Notes: a model not told the origin generated them from the letters alone. Shown: positions 1-6,845, counted from the first letter of the stretch. The stretch is DNA of 7,157 bases from Candidatus Omnitrophota bacterium (GCA_028717825.1 JAQUNB010000021.1:1-7157); one strand, 5' to 3'. A program made the numbers and translations.

Positions 1-1401
1 TCTGTAATGCTTGAGTCTAAAGAGAATGATCTCGGCATGGTGGTACTTTCCCATGAAAAAGCCAAAAAAATGAGAAGCTGGCAAGATATCATCGAGAACC
101 GCAAGGAAGGCGATGTGATAGAGGGTAAAGTCTTCAGAAAAGTCAGAGGCGGTTTTATGGTAGATATTGGGATGCAGGCGTTTCTGCCGGCGAGTTTGTC
201 AATGATGCAGGATATCGGCGGGCCGGACGGAATACTCGGCAAAAAGATGGAGTTCAAGATAGTCAAGATCAACATCCCGCGCAGGAACATAGTCCTGTCA
301 AGAAAAGAACTTGTCGAAGAAAAGAGAAAAGGCGAAAAACAAGCTATTCTCGAAACGATCAATAAGGGGGACATAGTTAGGGGATTGGTTAAAAATATAA
401 CCGATTTCGGCGCCTTTATCGATATCGGAGGGGGGATAACAGGACTTCTCCATATTACCGATATGAGCTGGGGCAGGATAGGCCACCCCAGTGAAGTTGC
501 AAAGATAGGCGACGAGATGAACGTGAAGATCTTGGATTTTGATAAAGAGACCGTTAAGGTTTCGCTTGGTTTCAAGCAGATAAGTTCAAATCCTTGGGAG
601 GACATCGACAAAAAATATCCGGAAGGTACTGTAATAAAAGGAACGGTAGTTAATATTATGCCTTACGGGATATTCGTCGAGCTTGAGAAGGGGATAGAAG
701 GGCTTATACATATATCCGAATTTTCATGGAGCAAAAAATTCACTCATCCCAATGAAAGATTTAAACTAGGGGATAAGGTTGAGGCAGTTGTTCTCAAAAC
801 CGATAAGGATAACCAGAAATTGTCTCTTGGGATCAAACAACTTGAAAAAGATCCATGGGAAGGGGTCGACGGGCGTTATAAGGTCGGCGACCGAGTGAAG
901 GGCAAGATCAGCACAATCACTGATTACGGCGCGTTTGCGGAACTGGAGAATGGGATAGAAGGGCTTATACACGTTTCTGACCTGTCTTGGACAAAAAGAG
1001 TGGCCCATCCGAAGGAACTCCTGAAAAAAGGCGAAGATGTTGAAGCGATGATACTTAACGTTGATGCTGCGAATAGAAGAATAGCACTTGGTGTTAAGCA
1101 GCTTGTTCCTGATCCGTGGGATGATATCGTTAAAAAGTATGCACCAGAGACAATATGTGACGGGAAAGTGATGAATATCACTAACTTTGGTCTATTCGTC
1201 GAGCTTGAAAAAGATCTGGAAGGGCTCCTTCATATATCGGAAATCGATCTAGCTCCTGAGGAAAAGATGGAAACCCGTTATAAAATAGGAGATATTCTTA
1301 AGGTTAAGATACTGCACATAGATGGTGTTCAAAAGAAAATCGCGTTGAGCACGAAAGGTCTTGGCGGCGAAAGCGCCGCGACGCCTTCAGCTAGCGTATA
1401 G
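1..1401 (+). CDS. rpsA: 30S ribosomal protein S1, 5'-truncated by the window edge
   Basis: Ribosomal protein S1 binds mRNA on the 30S subunit and helps load it for translation initiation. The reading frame is open from base 1, so the ATG at 7 is probably internal. The residues after it (LESKENDLG...VLSHEKAKK) match the end of S1 domain 1, so that domain and the true start lie upstream. Numbering from that ATG, five S1/OB-fold repeats follow: about 34-100 (degenerate, with the FLPASL signature of domain 2), 119-190, 205-277, 292-365 and 380-451. The last four carry the ribosome-type 'G-F/Y-G-F-E/D...GL-H-S' pattern (e.g. DFGAFIDI...GLLHITD). With the missing domain this would be a standard six-domain S1. 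The C-terminus is a short Ala/Ser-rich tail. A strong terminator follows 21 bases after the stop, so rpsA ends its transcription unit. Confidence 0.96.
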   Translation, partial: SVMLESKENDLGMVVLSHEKAKKMRSWQDIIENRKEGDVIEGKVFRKVRGGFMVDIGMQAFLPASLSMMQDIGGPDGILGKKMEFKIVKINIPRRNIVLSRKELVEEKRKGEKQAILETINKGDIVRGLVKNITDFGAFIDIGGGITGLLHITDMSWGRIGHPSEVAKIGDEMNVKILDFDKETVKVSLGFKQISSNPWEDIDKKYPEGTVIKGTVVNIMPYGIFVELEKGIEGLIHISEFSWSKKFTHPNERFKLGDKVEAVVLKTDKDNQKLSLGIKQLEKDPWEGVDGRYKVGDRVKGKISTITDYGAFAELENGIEGLIHVSDLSWTKRVAHPKELLKKGEDVEAMILNVDAANRRIALGVKQLVPDPWDDIVKKYAPETICDGKVMNITNFGLFVELEKDLEGLLHISEIDLAPEEKMETRYKIGDILKVKILHIDGVQKKIALSTKGLGGESAATPSASV

Positions 1402-1422
1402 TATTTGGCACATTGTATTTGG

Positions 1423-1460
1423 AAAAAAGGGAGTAGATTCAAATCTACTCCCTTTTTTTT
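1423..1460. terminator. Bidirectional rho-independent terminator between rpsA and the convergent gene
   Basis: A perfect 10-bp stem (GGGAGTAGAT at 1429-1438 with ATCTACTCCC at 1443-1452) closes a TCAA loop. Six A's precede it and eight T's follow it, so on either strand the hairpin ends in a U run. It can terminate rpsA on the plus strand and, about 190 bases past its stop, the minus-strand gene at 1652-2179. Confidence 0.93.
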
Positions 1461-1474
1461 GTCATGTGACTCGT

Positions 1475-1509
1475 GTTACGATTGACCAGAGACGAAGGAC
1501 GAGGAACGA
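1475..1509. repeat. Heptamer array 1 (five units, NNNACKA family)
   Basis: Five back-to-back 7-base units read GTTACGA, TTGACCA, GAGACGA, AGGACGA and GGAACGA. The units differ in their first three bases but keep ACGA (once ACCA) in the same phase. The array lies just beyond the rpsA terminator in non-coding DNA. It belongs to the same family as the arrays at 1522, 1552, 3617 and 3734. Confidence 0.7.
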
Positions 1510-1521
1510 AAGCGCTTTTTC

Positions 1522-1538
1522 GTGACTAGTGACTAGTA
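1522..1538. repeat. Heptamer array 2 (two exact GTGACTA units plus GTA)
   Basis: GTGACTA occurs twice in tandem (1522-1528, 1529-1535), followed by GTA as the start of a third unit. It has the same length and NNNACKA core as the neighbouring arrays. Two copies alone would be unremarkable, so the call rests on the neighbours. Confidence 0.55.
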
Positions 1539-1551
1539 TTTCGCTTCCACC

Positions 1552-1579
1552 GCCACGATATGCTATATACGATATACGT
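1552..1579. repeat. Heptamer array 3 (TATACGA type)
   Basis: Four 7-base units read GCCACGA, TATGCTA, TATACGA and TATACGT. The period of seven is clear, and three of the four keep ACG in phase. The array lies in the untranslated region between the convergent rpsA and DUF2148-type genes. Confidence 0.6.
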
Positions 1580-1651
1580 TTTTGAACCATGTAGTTTCCG
1601 GTACTACATACCACATAATAGTGAAGCGCCTCCACCGGAATTATACCGTTC
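1580..1651. other. Remaining intergenic DNA with a 7-bp hairpin and half of a spaced direct repeat
   Basis: ATGTAGT (1589-1595) pairs perfectly with ACTACAT (1603-1609) across a 7-base loop. An 11-base direct repeat matching at 10 positions is seen as CGCTTCCACCG (1542-1552) and CGCCTCCACCG (1627-1637), 85 bases apart and flanking array 3 and the hairpin. No T run follows the hairpin, so it is not an obvious terminator. The stretch may be the end of a small repetitive element, but nothing here proves that. Confidence 0.4.
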
Positions 1652-2179
1652 TTATTTTCTATCAAAAAAGGGATTTTTCCCTGTTGCGGATAACGGTATT
1701 CCGATCGCCTGGATCGCATCTTTGCCTAAAAGACCCAACTCGATCGCGGCTTTCCCTATAGAGAACATCAAACGGTTATCTACGTGAAAATGGGCGGCTA
1801 GCGCCGAAGAAGAACCGAGGGCGATACCTAGATCTATGGAATTGTAGGCGCATACGCCTTTTGTCTTGCCAAGTTCCGCGCAGGAAGAATAGCCGCAGAA
1901 CCCGCAGTTAAGCCCAACCGGGATCTTTTTTACACCGATAACGACGATCTCGTCGCATTTAGTTATGCTGTCGGAGTCCCGTTCGAAACTCGGTCTTGAG
2001 TCTCTAGCCGATATCTCCTTCATTTTAGAAATTACCTTCTCTTTGTCTTTTAGTTCCAAAAGTATTATTGTAAGGTGATCCTGCCCGCGTGTTTTTGGGG
2101 CGGTCCTTGCGGCTACGCACATAAATTCTGCTACATCTTTCAAAGCGGCGTTCTGTATGTCTTCATAATTTCTTGGCAT
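1652..2179 (-). CDS. DUF2148-family putative ferredoxin-like protein
   Basis: A 175-residue protein that I recognise as the DUF2148 type (small proteins annotated as containing a ferredoxin domain). Supporting motifs are the N-terminal AARTAPKTRGQD (23-34), then GLNCGFCGYSSC with cysteines 92, 95 and 100 plus Cys110 (C-X2-C-X4-C-X9-C, a plausible [4Fe-4S] site), HVDNRLMFSIG (132-142), and a C-terminal IPLSATGKNPFFDRK. No signal peptide or membrane segment is apparent, so it is probably cytosolic. The biochemical function of the family is not established to my knowledge; a redox or electron-transfer role is inference from the cysteines. The start is set by a strong GGGGAGG ribosome-binding site four bases upstream of the ATG. 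The gene is monocistronic here and convergent with rpsA. The length appears to be full for the family. Confidence 0.9.
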   Translation of the reverse strand: MPRNYEDIQNAALKDVAEFMCVAARTAPKTRGQDHLTIILLELKDKEKVISKMKEISARDSRPSFERDSDSITKCDEIVVIGVKKIPVGLNCGFCGYSSCAELGKTKGVCAYNSIDLGIALGSSSALAAHFHVDNRLMFSIGKAAIELGLLGKDAIQAIGIPLSATGKNPFFDRK

Positions 2180-2183
2180 AATT

Positions 2184-2233
2184 CCTCCCCATATATTTTA
2201 TCATATGTTATCACAGAGATTGTGTTGCGACAA
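2184..2233 (-). promoter_or_regulatory. Promoter and ribosome-binding site of the DUF2148-type gene
   Basis: On the minus strand, TTGTCG (2233-2228) lies 17 bases from TAACAT (2210-2205), which is preceded by TG-A to make an extended -10. A start near 2198 would give a leader of about 19 nt containing the SD site GGGGAGG (2190-2184). A second TGATAAAAT at 2203-2195 is closer to the gene, but would start transcription inside the SD, so the upstream pair is preferred. The SD is clear; the promoter boxes are moderate matches. Confidence 0.45.
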
Positions 2234-2254
2234 GGCGGGTTGTTCTATGAGCGG

Positions 2255-2327
2255 AAGTGTAGGGTGCAGGCATGCTTGTTCCCTACCGTCACTTAATGTA
2301 GGGAATGGTTTGAACCAATTCCCTACA
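2255..2327. repeat. Two adjacent palindromes sharing TGTAGGG/CCCTAC arms
   Basis: Hairpin one has AAGTG (2255-2259) with CACTT (2290-2294) and GTAGGG (2259-2264) with CCCTAC (2281-2286) around a GCA/TGC core. Hairpin two has TGTAGGGAAT (2297-2306) with ATTCCCTACA (2318-2327), extended by GGT/ACC with one bulged A. The arms are interchangeable between the two hairpins, so alternative pairings are possible. The layout resembles REP-type or MITE-type palindromic elements; no gene is present. Copy number elsewhere in the genome cannot be seen. Confidence 0.6.
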
Positions 2328-2416
2328 GTTTGGAGATAAAATGGGTGACGTTCCTATTTTTTTATTAGGCATCGTAAGACAAAAAAAAGTAAGATTTTTA
2401 TTCTTGCCAATTTTAG

Positions 2417-2457
2417 TACGCAATGTAAACTTGCATACAGAGTTAAGAAACTATAAA
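2417..2457 (+). promoter_or_regulatory. Weak candidate promoter with overlapping inverted repeat upstream of the secreted-protein gene
   Basis: TTGCAT (2431-2436) and TATAAA (2452-2457) are separated by 15 bases, slightly short for a sigma70-type promoter. The -35 box overlaps an imperfect inverted repeat, TACGCAA (2417-2423) and TTGCATA (2431-2437), matching at six of seven positions, which could be an operator. Transcription would start just ahead of the hairpin at 2470. A perfect TTGACA at 2503-2508 is an alternative -35, but no good -10 sits at the right distance. Confidence 0.3.
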
Positions 2458-2469
2458 GCAAGAAAATAT

Positions 2470-2504
2470 ATCGAAAGAATTTTAGAGAGCTTTCGATTTT
2501 TTTT
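2470..2504 (+). terminator. Terminator-like hairpin in the leader of the secreted-protein gene
   Basis: ATCGAAAG (2470-2477) pairs perfectly with CTTTCGAT (2490-2497) around a 12-base loop, and the stem runs straight into eight T's (2497-2504). This has the form of an intrinsic terminator. No gene on the plus strand precedes it within the preceding kilobase (the upstream gene is on the minus strand), and it ends 50 bases before the start codon at 2555. It may therefore be an attenuator, or the end of a short unrecognised transcript. Confidence 0.6.
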
Positions 2505-2542
2505 GACAGCGAAATAAAAATTTTTAAAAAGTAATTTAGAGC

Positions 2543-2550
2543 AGGAGGTG
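2543..2550 (+). promoter_or_regulatory. Shine-Dalgarno site selecting the start at 2555
   Basis: AGGAGGTG is fully complementary to the 3' end of the 16S rRNA in this window (CACCTCCT). It sits four bases before the ATG at 2555. A second in-frame ATG at 2567 is preceded by the purine run GGAGGGGAGA but with almost no spacing, so 2555 is preferred. Confidence 0.8.
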
Positions 2551-2554
2551 TATT

Positions 2555-3097
2555 ATGGAGGGGAGAATGTTGAAAACTGGGTATCTATTTTTTATTTTAA
2601 TTTCAGGAACACTACTTATCTTACCGCAGGCATACGCAGAAAGAGTAGTTCAGTATGATGCGGCAGGAAGACCGGTGCTAGTTACCTATAATACTGTTAG
2701 CAGTACACCCGACCGCGATCTAAAAGTGGAGCATAGCAAAAAAAGTATCTATGAGGGCGATACGATCGTTGATACAGTCATTAAGTATAATAGTGAAGTG
2801 ACGTTTAAAAATGCGAAAACGGGTCTCCCCATAAGGAGGGAGAGATCTTTGCGTGAAAAAAGCAATGGACAAGAAATGCAGGAAAGGTATACCGATCTTT
2901 TTGATGCCAAGGGAAAGCTTGTGAGTAGTACATTACAGCCCATTGGAATGCAGGTTTCCAAAAGAGAGGTGTTGCAGAAAAGGGCCATAGAACAAAAGTC
3001 TGAGAAGAGACAACAGATCTTACCCGAAGGCGTAATTGTAATCGGAAGTATTGCGGGTGAAAAACTACAAGAGACGGCAGCATCGCTTAAGAAGTAG
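2555..3097 (+). CDS. Secreted protein of unknown function with YD-like segments
   Basis: I do not recognise this 180-residue protein. Residues 1-28 form a classic Sec signal peptide: short basic start (GRMLK), hydrophobic core (11-23), and an AYA-E cleavage site after Ala28. The mature part is hydrophilic, lysine/arginine/glutamate-rich and has no cysteine. Two short segments look alike, VQYDAAGRPVLVTYN (32-46) and DLFDAKGKLVSSTLQ (114-128); each resembles a single RHS/YD-type turn unit, but the tandem array typical of RHS proteins is absent. The C-terminal region (133-180) is strongly charged up to about residue 155, then has a short hydrophobic VIVIGSIAG stretch too brief to span a membrane. 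A periplasmic or exported location is inferred. The gene is alone between a leader hairpin and a strong terminator, so it is monocistronic. Expression may be attenuated by the hairpin at 2470-2504. The start is set by the AGGAGGTG site. Confidence 0.85.
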   Translation: MEGRMLKTGYLFFILISGTLLILPQAYAERVVQYDAAGRPVLVTYNTVSSTPDRDLKVEHSKKSIYEGDTIVDTVIKYNSEVTFKNAKTGLPIRRERSLREKSNGQEMQERYTDLFDAKGKLVSSTLQPIGMQVSKREVLQKRAIEQKSEKRQQILPEGVIVIGSIAGEKLQETAASLKK

Positions 3098-3126
3098 GAG
3101 AGATGAAGGACGATTTTTAGCAGGTG

Positions 3127-3149
3127 GCAGAGCGCAAAGCGCATGCTGC
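3127..3149 (+). other. Hairpin in the 3' untranslated region of the secreted-protein gene
   Basis: GCAG (3127-3130) pairs with CTGC (3146-3149), and GCGC (3132-3135) with GCGC (3139-3142) around an AAA loop, with a small asymmetric interior loop. It lies between the stop codon and the terminator. It could protect the mRNA 3' end or be incidental; nothing identifies a known RNA family. Confidence 0.4.
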
Positions 3150-3172
3150 ATAGAACGGAAGGACAATATTAG

Positions 3173-3209
3173 AAGGCGGCTTTGGAGTGATCCGGAGTCG
3201 CCTTTTTTT
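3173..3209 (+). terminator. Rho-independent terminator of the secreted-protein gene
   Basis: A 14-bp stem (3173-3186 with 3191-3204, including three G-U pairs) closes a GTGA loop of the GNRA class and is followed directly by a T run (3203-3209). It is 75 bases beyond the stop codon. On the opposite strand there is no U tract after the hairpin, so it acts only in the plus direction. Confidence 0.93.
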
Positions 3210-3271
3210 ATGTTTCGTCGTTCGGGCTTCGGGACTTACTCTTTATTTTCACTCTACAATCAAAAGGTTGA

Positions 3272-3389
3272 TTTGCAAATAATGAAAAACCGTTTTTGTT
3301 CAACGTGCTGTTTCTCGTAACTGCCTCATATCTTTGTTACGTTCTCTTGTTAATAATTGTGTTCTTCTACTAAAAACGGTTGCAGCAAA
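3272..3389. ncRNA. Candidate structured element, copy 1 of tandem repeat
   Basis: Proposed stems: P1 TTTGC (3272-3276) with GCAAA (3385-3389); P2 AACCGTTTTT (3288-3297) with AAAAACGGTT (3372-3381), a perfect 10-bp stem plus a G-U pair; P3 AACGTG (3302-3307) with TACGTT (3338-3343). Between copies, the P2 pair 3293-3376 is T-A here and C-G in copy 2, and the P3 pair 3303-3342 is A-T here and G-C in copy 2. Pair 3307-3338 is G-T here and A-T in copy 2. This supports base-pairing as a maintained property. The transcribed strand is not certain: the G-U pairs favour the plus strand, but the loops are purine-rich, as in many folded RNAs, on the minus strand. A palindromic DNA element is an alternative. 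It does not match any RNA family I recognise. Confidence 0.45.
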
Positions 3390-3432
3390 GTACCGTTCTC
3401 TTGCTGACTTTTGTCACGCAATCAAAGGTTTT

Positions 3433-3550
3433 TTTGCAAACCATGAAAAACCGCTTTTGTTCAGCGTACTGTTTTTCGTAACCGCTCCATATCTTTGTTA
3501 CGCTTTCTTGTCAAGAAATGTATTCTTCTACTAAAAGCGGTTGTAGCAAA
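3433..3550. ncRNA. Candidate structured element, copy 2 of tandem repeat
   Basis: The same layout as copy 1: P1 TTTGC (3433-3437) with GCAAA (3546-3550); P2 AACCGCTTTT (3449-3458) with AAAAGCGGTT (3533-3542); P3 AGCGTA (3463-3468) with TACGCT (3499-3504), now with all six pairs Watson-Crick. Copy 2 has an extra local hairpin, TTTCTT (3504-3509) with AAGAAA (3513-3518), which copy 1 lacks. This copy looks like the better-formed structure. It ends about 200 bases before tyrS, with a separate promoter in between, so it is not part of the tyrS mRNA if that promoter is the one used. Confidence 0.45.
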
Positions 3551-3616
3551 TTACCGTTATTTTGCATCTGTTGTGGCCTTTTCCGACAAGATATCGAGTC
3601 TTCGACATGTTTGCTT

Positions 3617-3672
3617 TCGTCCATTGTCTCTCGTTCTTAGTCTATAGTCCATAGTCTATAGTCTGTAGTCTG
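3617..3672. repeat. Heptamer array 4 (eight units, TAGTCTR type)
   Basis: Eight units read TCGTCCA, TTGTCTC, TCGTTCT, TAGTCTA, TAGTCCA, TAGTCTA, TAGTCTG, TAGTCTG. The last five are nearly identical. On the reverse strand the units have the same NNNACKA core seen in the other arrays (e.g. TAGACTA, TGGACGA). The array ends 16 bases before the -35 box of the tyrS promoter candidate. Confidence 0.8.
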
Positions 3673-3688
3673 TGTTTTCACTCAACGC

Positions 3689-3717
3689 TTGCGCACCCTG
3701 CTAGCCTGTGATAAAAT
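3689..3717 (+). promoter_or_regulatory. Candidate tyrS promoter with extended -10
   Basis: TTGCGC (3689-3694) is separated by 17 bases from TAAAAT (3712-3717), which is preceded by TG-A (3709-3711) to give an extended -10. Transcription would start near 3724, about 48 bases before the tyrS ATG. Most of that leader is the heptamer array at 3734-3775. The -35 box matches only three of six consensus bases, but spacing and extended -10 compensate. No T-box motif is present. Confidence 0.5.
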
Positions 3718-3733
3718 ACCCGCCGAATAATGT

Positions 3734-3775
3734 ATTACGAAACATAAACCCCTAAACACGAATCACTAAGCATGA
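3734..3775. repeat. Heptamer array 5 forming the tyrS leader and start codon
   Basis: Six units read ATTACGA, AACATAA, ACCCCTA, AACACGA, ATCACTA, AGCATGA. They are divergent but hold a strict seven-base phase with A or TA/GA at the unit end. The last unit contains the ATG (3772-3774) of tyrS. Confidence 0.65.
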
Positions 3776-5052
3776 AACCAATAGACGAACAATTCAAGAT
3801 CATACAAAGAGGGACAGACGAGATAATCAATCCCGATGCTCTTAAGGCGAAGCTAAAAGAAAACCGGCCTTTGATCATAAAGGCGGGGTTTGACCCGTCC
3901 GCTCCGGATATACATCTCGGGCACACGGTTCTTTTGCGTAAACTCAAACATTTTCAGGACTTAGGGCATCAAGTGTTCTTTCTAATTGGTGACTTTACCG
4001 GCAGGATAGGAGACCCCTCGGGTAAATCCAAAGTAAGGAAACAACTTACAGCTGAAGAAGTTGCCGAGAACGCGAAAACATACAAAAAACAGATATTTAA
4101 GATATTGGATGAAAAGAAAACAAAAGTAGTTTTCAATTCACATTGGTGCGTGAAGCTCGGGGAAGAGGGCCTTTTTGACCTTGCTTCCAGATACACTGTT
4201 GCGCGTATGCTTGAGCGAGATGATTTTCTTAATAGGTACAAAAATAATGTTCCGATAAGTATACTTGAGTTCCTTTATCCGCTGCTTCAAGGATATGATT
4301 CTGTTGTTATGGAAGCGGATGTAGAACTCGGTGGGACGGACCAAAAGTTCAATCTACTCGTTGGCAGGGCTCTTCAGAAGAATTTCGGCAGTGATCCTAA
4401 AACGATACCGGCATATCTTGGAAAGAGTATAGACACTTTTAGAAAAGATACTGCGGCCCCCGCGAGAAAAACATATAATTTCGATTCACAAATAATTATT
4501 ACAATGCCTATACTCGAAGGTGTGGACGGCGTTGAGAAGATGTCGAAATCGTTGAATAACTATATCGGTATAAATGAATCACCAGATAATATGTTCGGGA
4601 AAATAATGTCTATCTCGGATAACCTTATGTGGCGGTATTATGAGCTGCTTACCGACGCGGATCACCTTATGTTAAAAGAGAACGTCGCCAAGGGCAAGAT
4701 CCATCCGAAGACGGTCAAGACAGACCTAGCGAAGCTCATCGTCTCTGAATATCACGGAAAAGATAAAGCCGAAGAGGCATGTTCTAAATTTGATGCGGTT
4801 TTTGCAAAGAAAGAGAATCCAGAAGACATGCCTGGGTTTTTTATTGATAAAGAAAAAATCGGGATCGTTGATCTGGTAAAAGAGGTAGGGTTTGCCCCGT
4901 CATCAAGCGAAGCAAGGCGCCTTGTCGAGCAGATGGCAGTGTCCGTAAATGAAGAGAAAATAACCGATGTTAAAATGGAGATCTCTCTTGATAAAAAAGG
5001 CAAGATCCTTAAGGTAGGGAAACGAAAATTCGGTAGGATTTTCCGCGCTTAA
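3772..5052 (+). CDS. tyrS: Tyrosyl-tRNA synthetase
   Basis: A 426-residue class I synthetase that charges tRNA-Tyr with tyrosine in the cytosol. The Rossmann catalytic domain carries [12 protein letters not shown] (HIGH-type motif HLGH at 48-51), the tyrosine-site region [11 protein letters not shown] (167-177), GGTDQKFN (187-194) and an intact KMSKS (256-260). The C-terminal S4 RNA-binding domain begins near residue 363 ([11 protein letters not shown]...[14 protein letters not shown]). KMSKS rather than KFGKS, together with the overall length, fits the TyrZ-like bacterial subtype. The ATG at 3772 is the only possible start: an in-frame TAA lies at 3745-3747 with no ATG, GTG or TTG between. 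No Shine-Dalgarno site precedes it, which is odd because other genes here have strong ones; the leader is a heptamer array instead. No terminator is visible before the rRNA promoter that begins about 51 bases downstream, so readthrough into the rRNA operon is possible. Confidence 0.97.
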   Translation: MKPIDEQFKIIQRGTDEIINPDALKAKLKENRPLIIKAGFDPSAPDIHLGHTVLLRKLKHFQDLGHQVFFLIGDFTGRIGDPSGKSKVRKQLTAEEVAENAKTYKKQIFKILDEKKTKVVFNSHWCVKLGEEGLFDLASRYTVARMLERDDFLNRYKNNVPISILEFLYPLLQGYDSVVMEADVELGGTDQKFNLLVGRALQKNFGSDPKTIPAYLGKSIDTFRKDTAAPARKTYNFDSQIIITMPILEGVDGVEKMSKSLNNYIGINESPDNMFGKIMSISDNLMWRYYELLTDADHLMLKENVAKGKIHPKTVKTDLAKLIVSEYHGKDKAEEACSKFDAVFAKKENPEDMPGFFIDKEKIGIVDLVKEVGFAPSSSEARRLVEQMAVSVNEEKITDVKMEISLDKKGKILKVGKRKFGRIFRA

Positions 5053-5078
5053 CAAGCCCCGCCCGATCTTTTGCGATA

Positions 5079-5131
5079 AATAATAATTTTTTTAAATTAG
5101 TTGTTGACATTTTTTTTTGTTTGTGTATAAT
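5079..5131 (+). promoter_or_regulatory. rRNA operon promoter with A/T-rich upstream element
   Basis: Perfect consensus boxes TTGACA (5104-5109) and TATAAT (5126-5131) are separated by 16 bases. An A/T-only or nearly A/T-only run (5079-5102) sits just upstream, where an UP element would contact RNA polymerase alpha subunits. Transcription should start near 5138. This is the strongest promoter in the window, as expected for rRNA. Confidence 0.9.
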
Positions 5132-5137
5132 CTCACT

Positions 5138-5285
5138 TACGCCGGGATACGATACATATATTTCCGGAGCCCTAGAATATTGTACTTTATATTATAAGAG
5201 GCTTAGAAGCATCAGATGATGATGTTTCGAAATAGAGAAGTTCTTTGAAATTAGATAGTCGCTAATACATGGGTCAACGGTTTTT
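5138..5285 (+). other. 16S rRNA leader with boxA antitermination site
   Basis: The leader of about 148 nt contains a hairpin (CCGGGA at 5142-5147 with TTCCGG at 5162-5167) and a boxA-like GTTCTTTGAAA (5240-5250), resembling the NusB/NusE-binding consensus TGCTCTTTAACA. Its last part (5249-5276) is the 5' half of the precursor processing stem. No coding sequence is present. Confidence 0.75.
5249..5276 (+). other. 5' half of the pre-16S processing stem
   Basis: Bases 5249-5276 pair with 6904-6931 for 28 consecutive pairs. The central 17 (5255-5271 with 6909-6925) are perfect, and the remainder has three G-U pairs. This is the expected RNase III substrate that loops out the 16S precursor. Confidence 0.92.

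Positions 5286-6838
<1,553 letters not shown>

Positions 6839-6845
<7 letters not shown>

Larger units (their letters stand above)
3246..3569. repeat. Two-copy tandem direct repeat, 161-base period
   Basis: Unit 1 (about 3246-3407) and unit 2 (about 3408-3569) align without gaps from 3282-3404 to 3443-3565 at a constant offset of 161: 105 of 123 bases are identical (85%), and 14 of the 18 differences are transitions. One single-base indel separates the homologous ATCAAARG segments upstream (3259 and 3421). Similarity fades outside these limits. The period is not a multiple of three. In the frame that stays open through both units (the one ending at the TAA at 3371/3532), the 13 in-frame differences fall on codon positions 1, 2 and 3 as 4, 5 and 4, giving no sign of selection on a protein. 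Each unit contains a long inverted repeat described separately. No transposase is nearby. Confidence 0.9.

Noticed and set aside
1462..1719. 85-codon open frame on the minus strand past the DUF2148-type gene
   Set aside because: It overlaps the 3' end of the real gene, runs through three heptamer arrays and has no ribosome-binding site; its sequence is what repeats yield when translated.
2749..3144. Long minus-strand open frames opposite the secreted-protein gene
   Set aside because: The plus frame has a signal peptide, a strong SD and a terminator; the minus frames have none of these and read as shadow sequence.
3098..3172. Cyclic-di-GMP (GEMM) riboswitch suggested by GCGCAAAGCGC
   Set aside because: Only the GCAAAGC fragment matches; the second conserved stem and GG-UAGC-type segment are absent, and the position is downstream of the gene.
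3282..3320. Twelve-codon frame MKNRFC... with start and stop conserved in both repeat copies
   Set aside because: It is very short, has no ribosome-binding site in either copy, and half of the differences change the amino acid; conservation is explained equally well by the stems.
3334..3534. Small hydrophobic protein encoded in copy 2 of the tandem repeat, with a similar frame ending at 3373 in copy 1
   Set aside because: Both frames end at the same TAA, but differences between copies fall on codon positions 1, 2, 3 as 4, 5, 4, with several radical changes (I to R, I to N). No start with an SD site is present.
3246..3569. Integron attC sites or CRISPR repeats
   Set aside because: The arms lack the RYYYAAC/GTTRRRY core boxes of attC at the right ends, no cassette genes separate the copies, and the repeats are far too long and too few for CRISPR.
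3724..3771. T-box riboswitch controlling tyrS
   Set aside because: No AGGGTGGAACCGCG-like T-box, specifier loop or antiterminator/terminator pair is found between 3210 and 3771.
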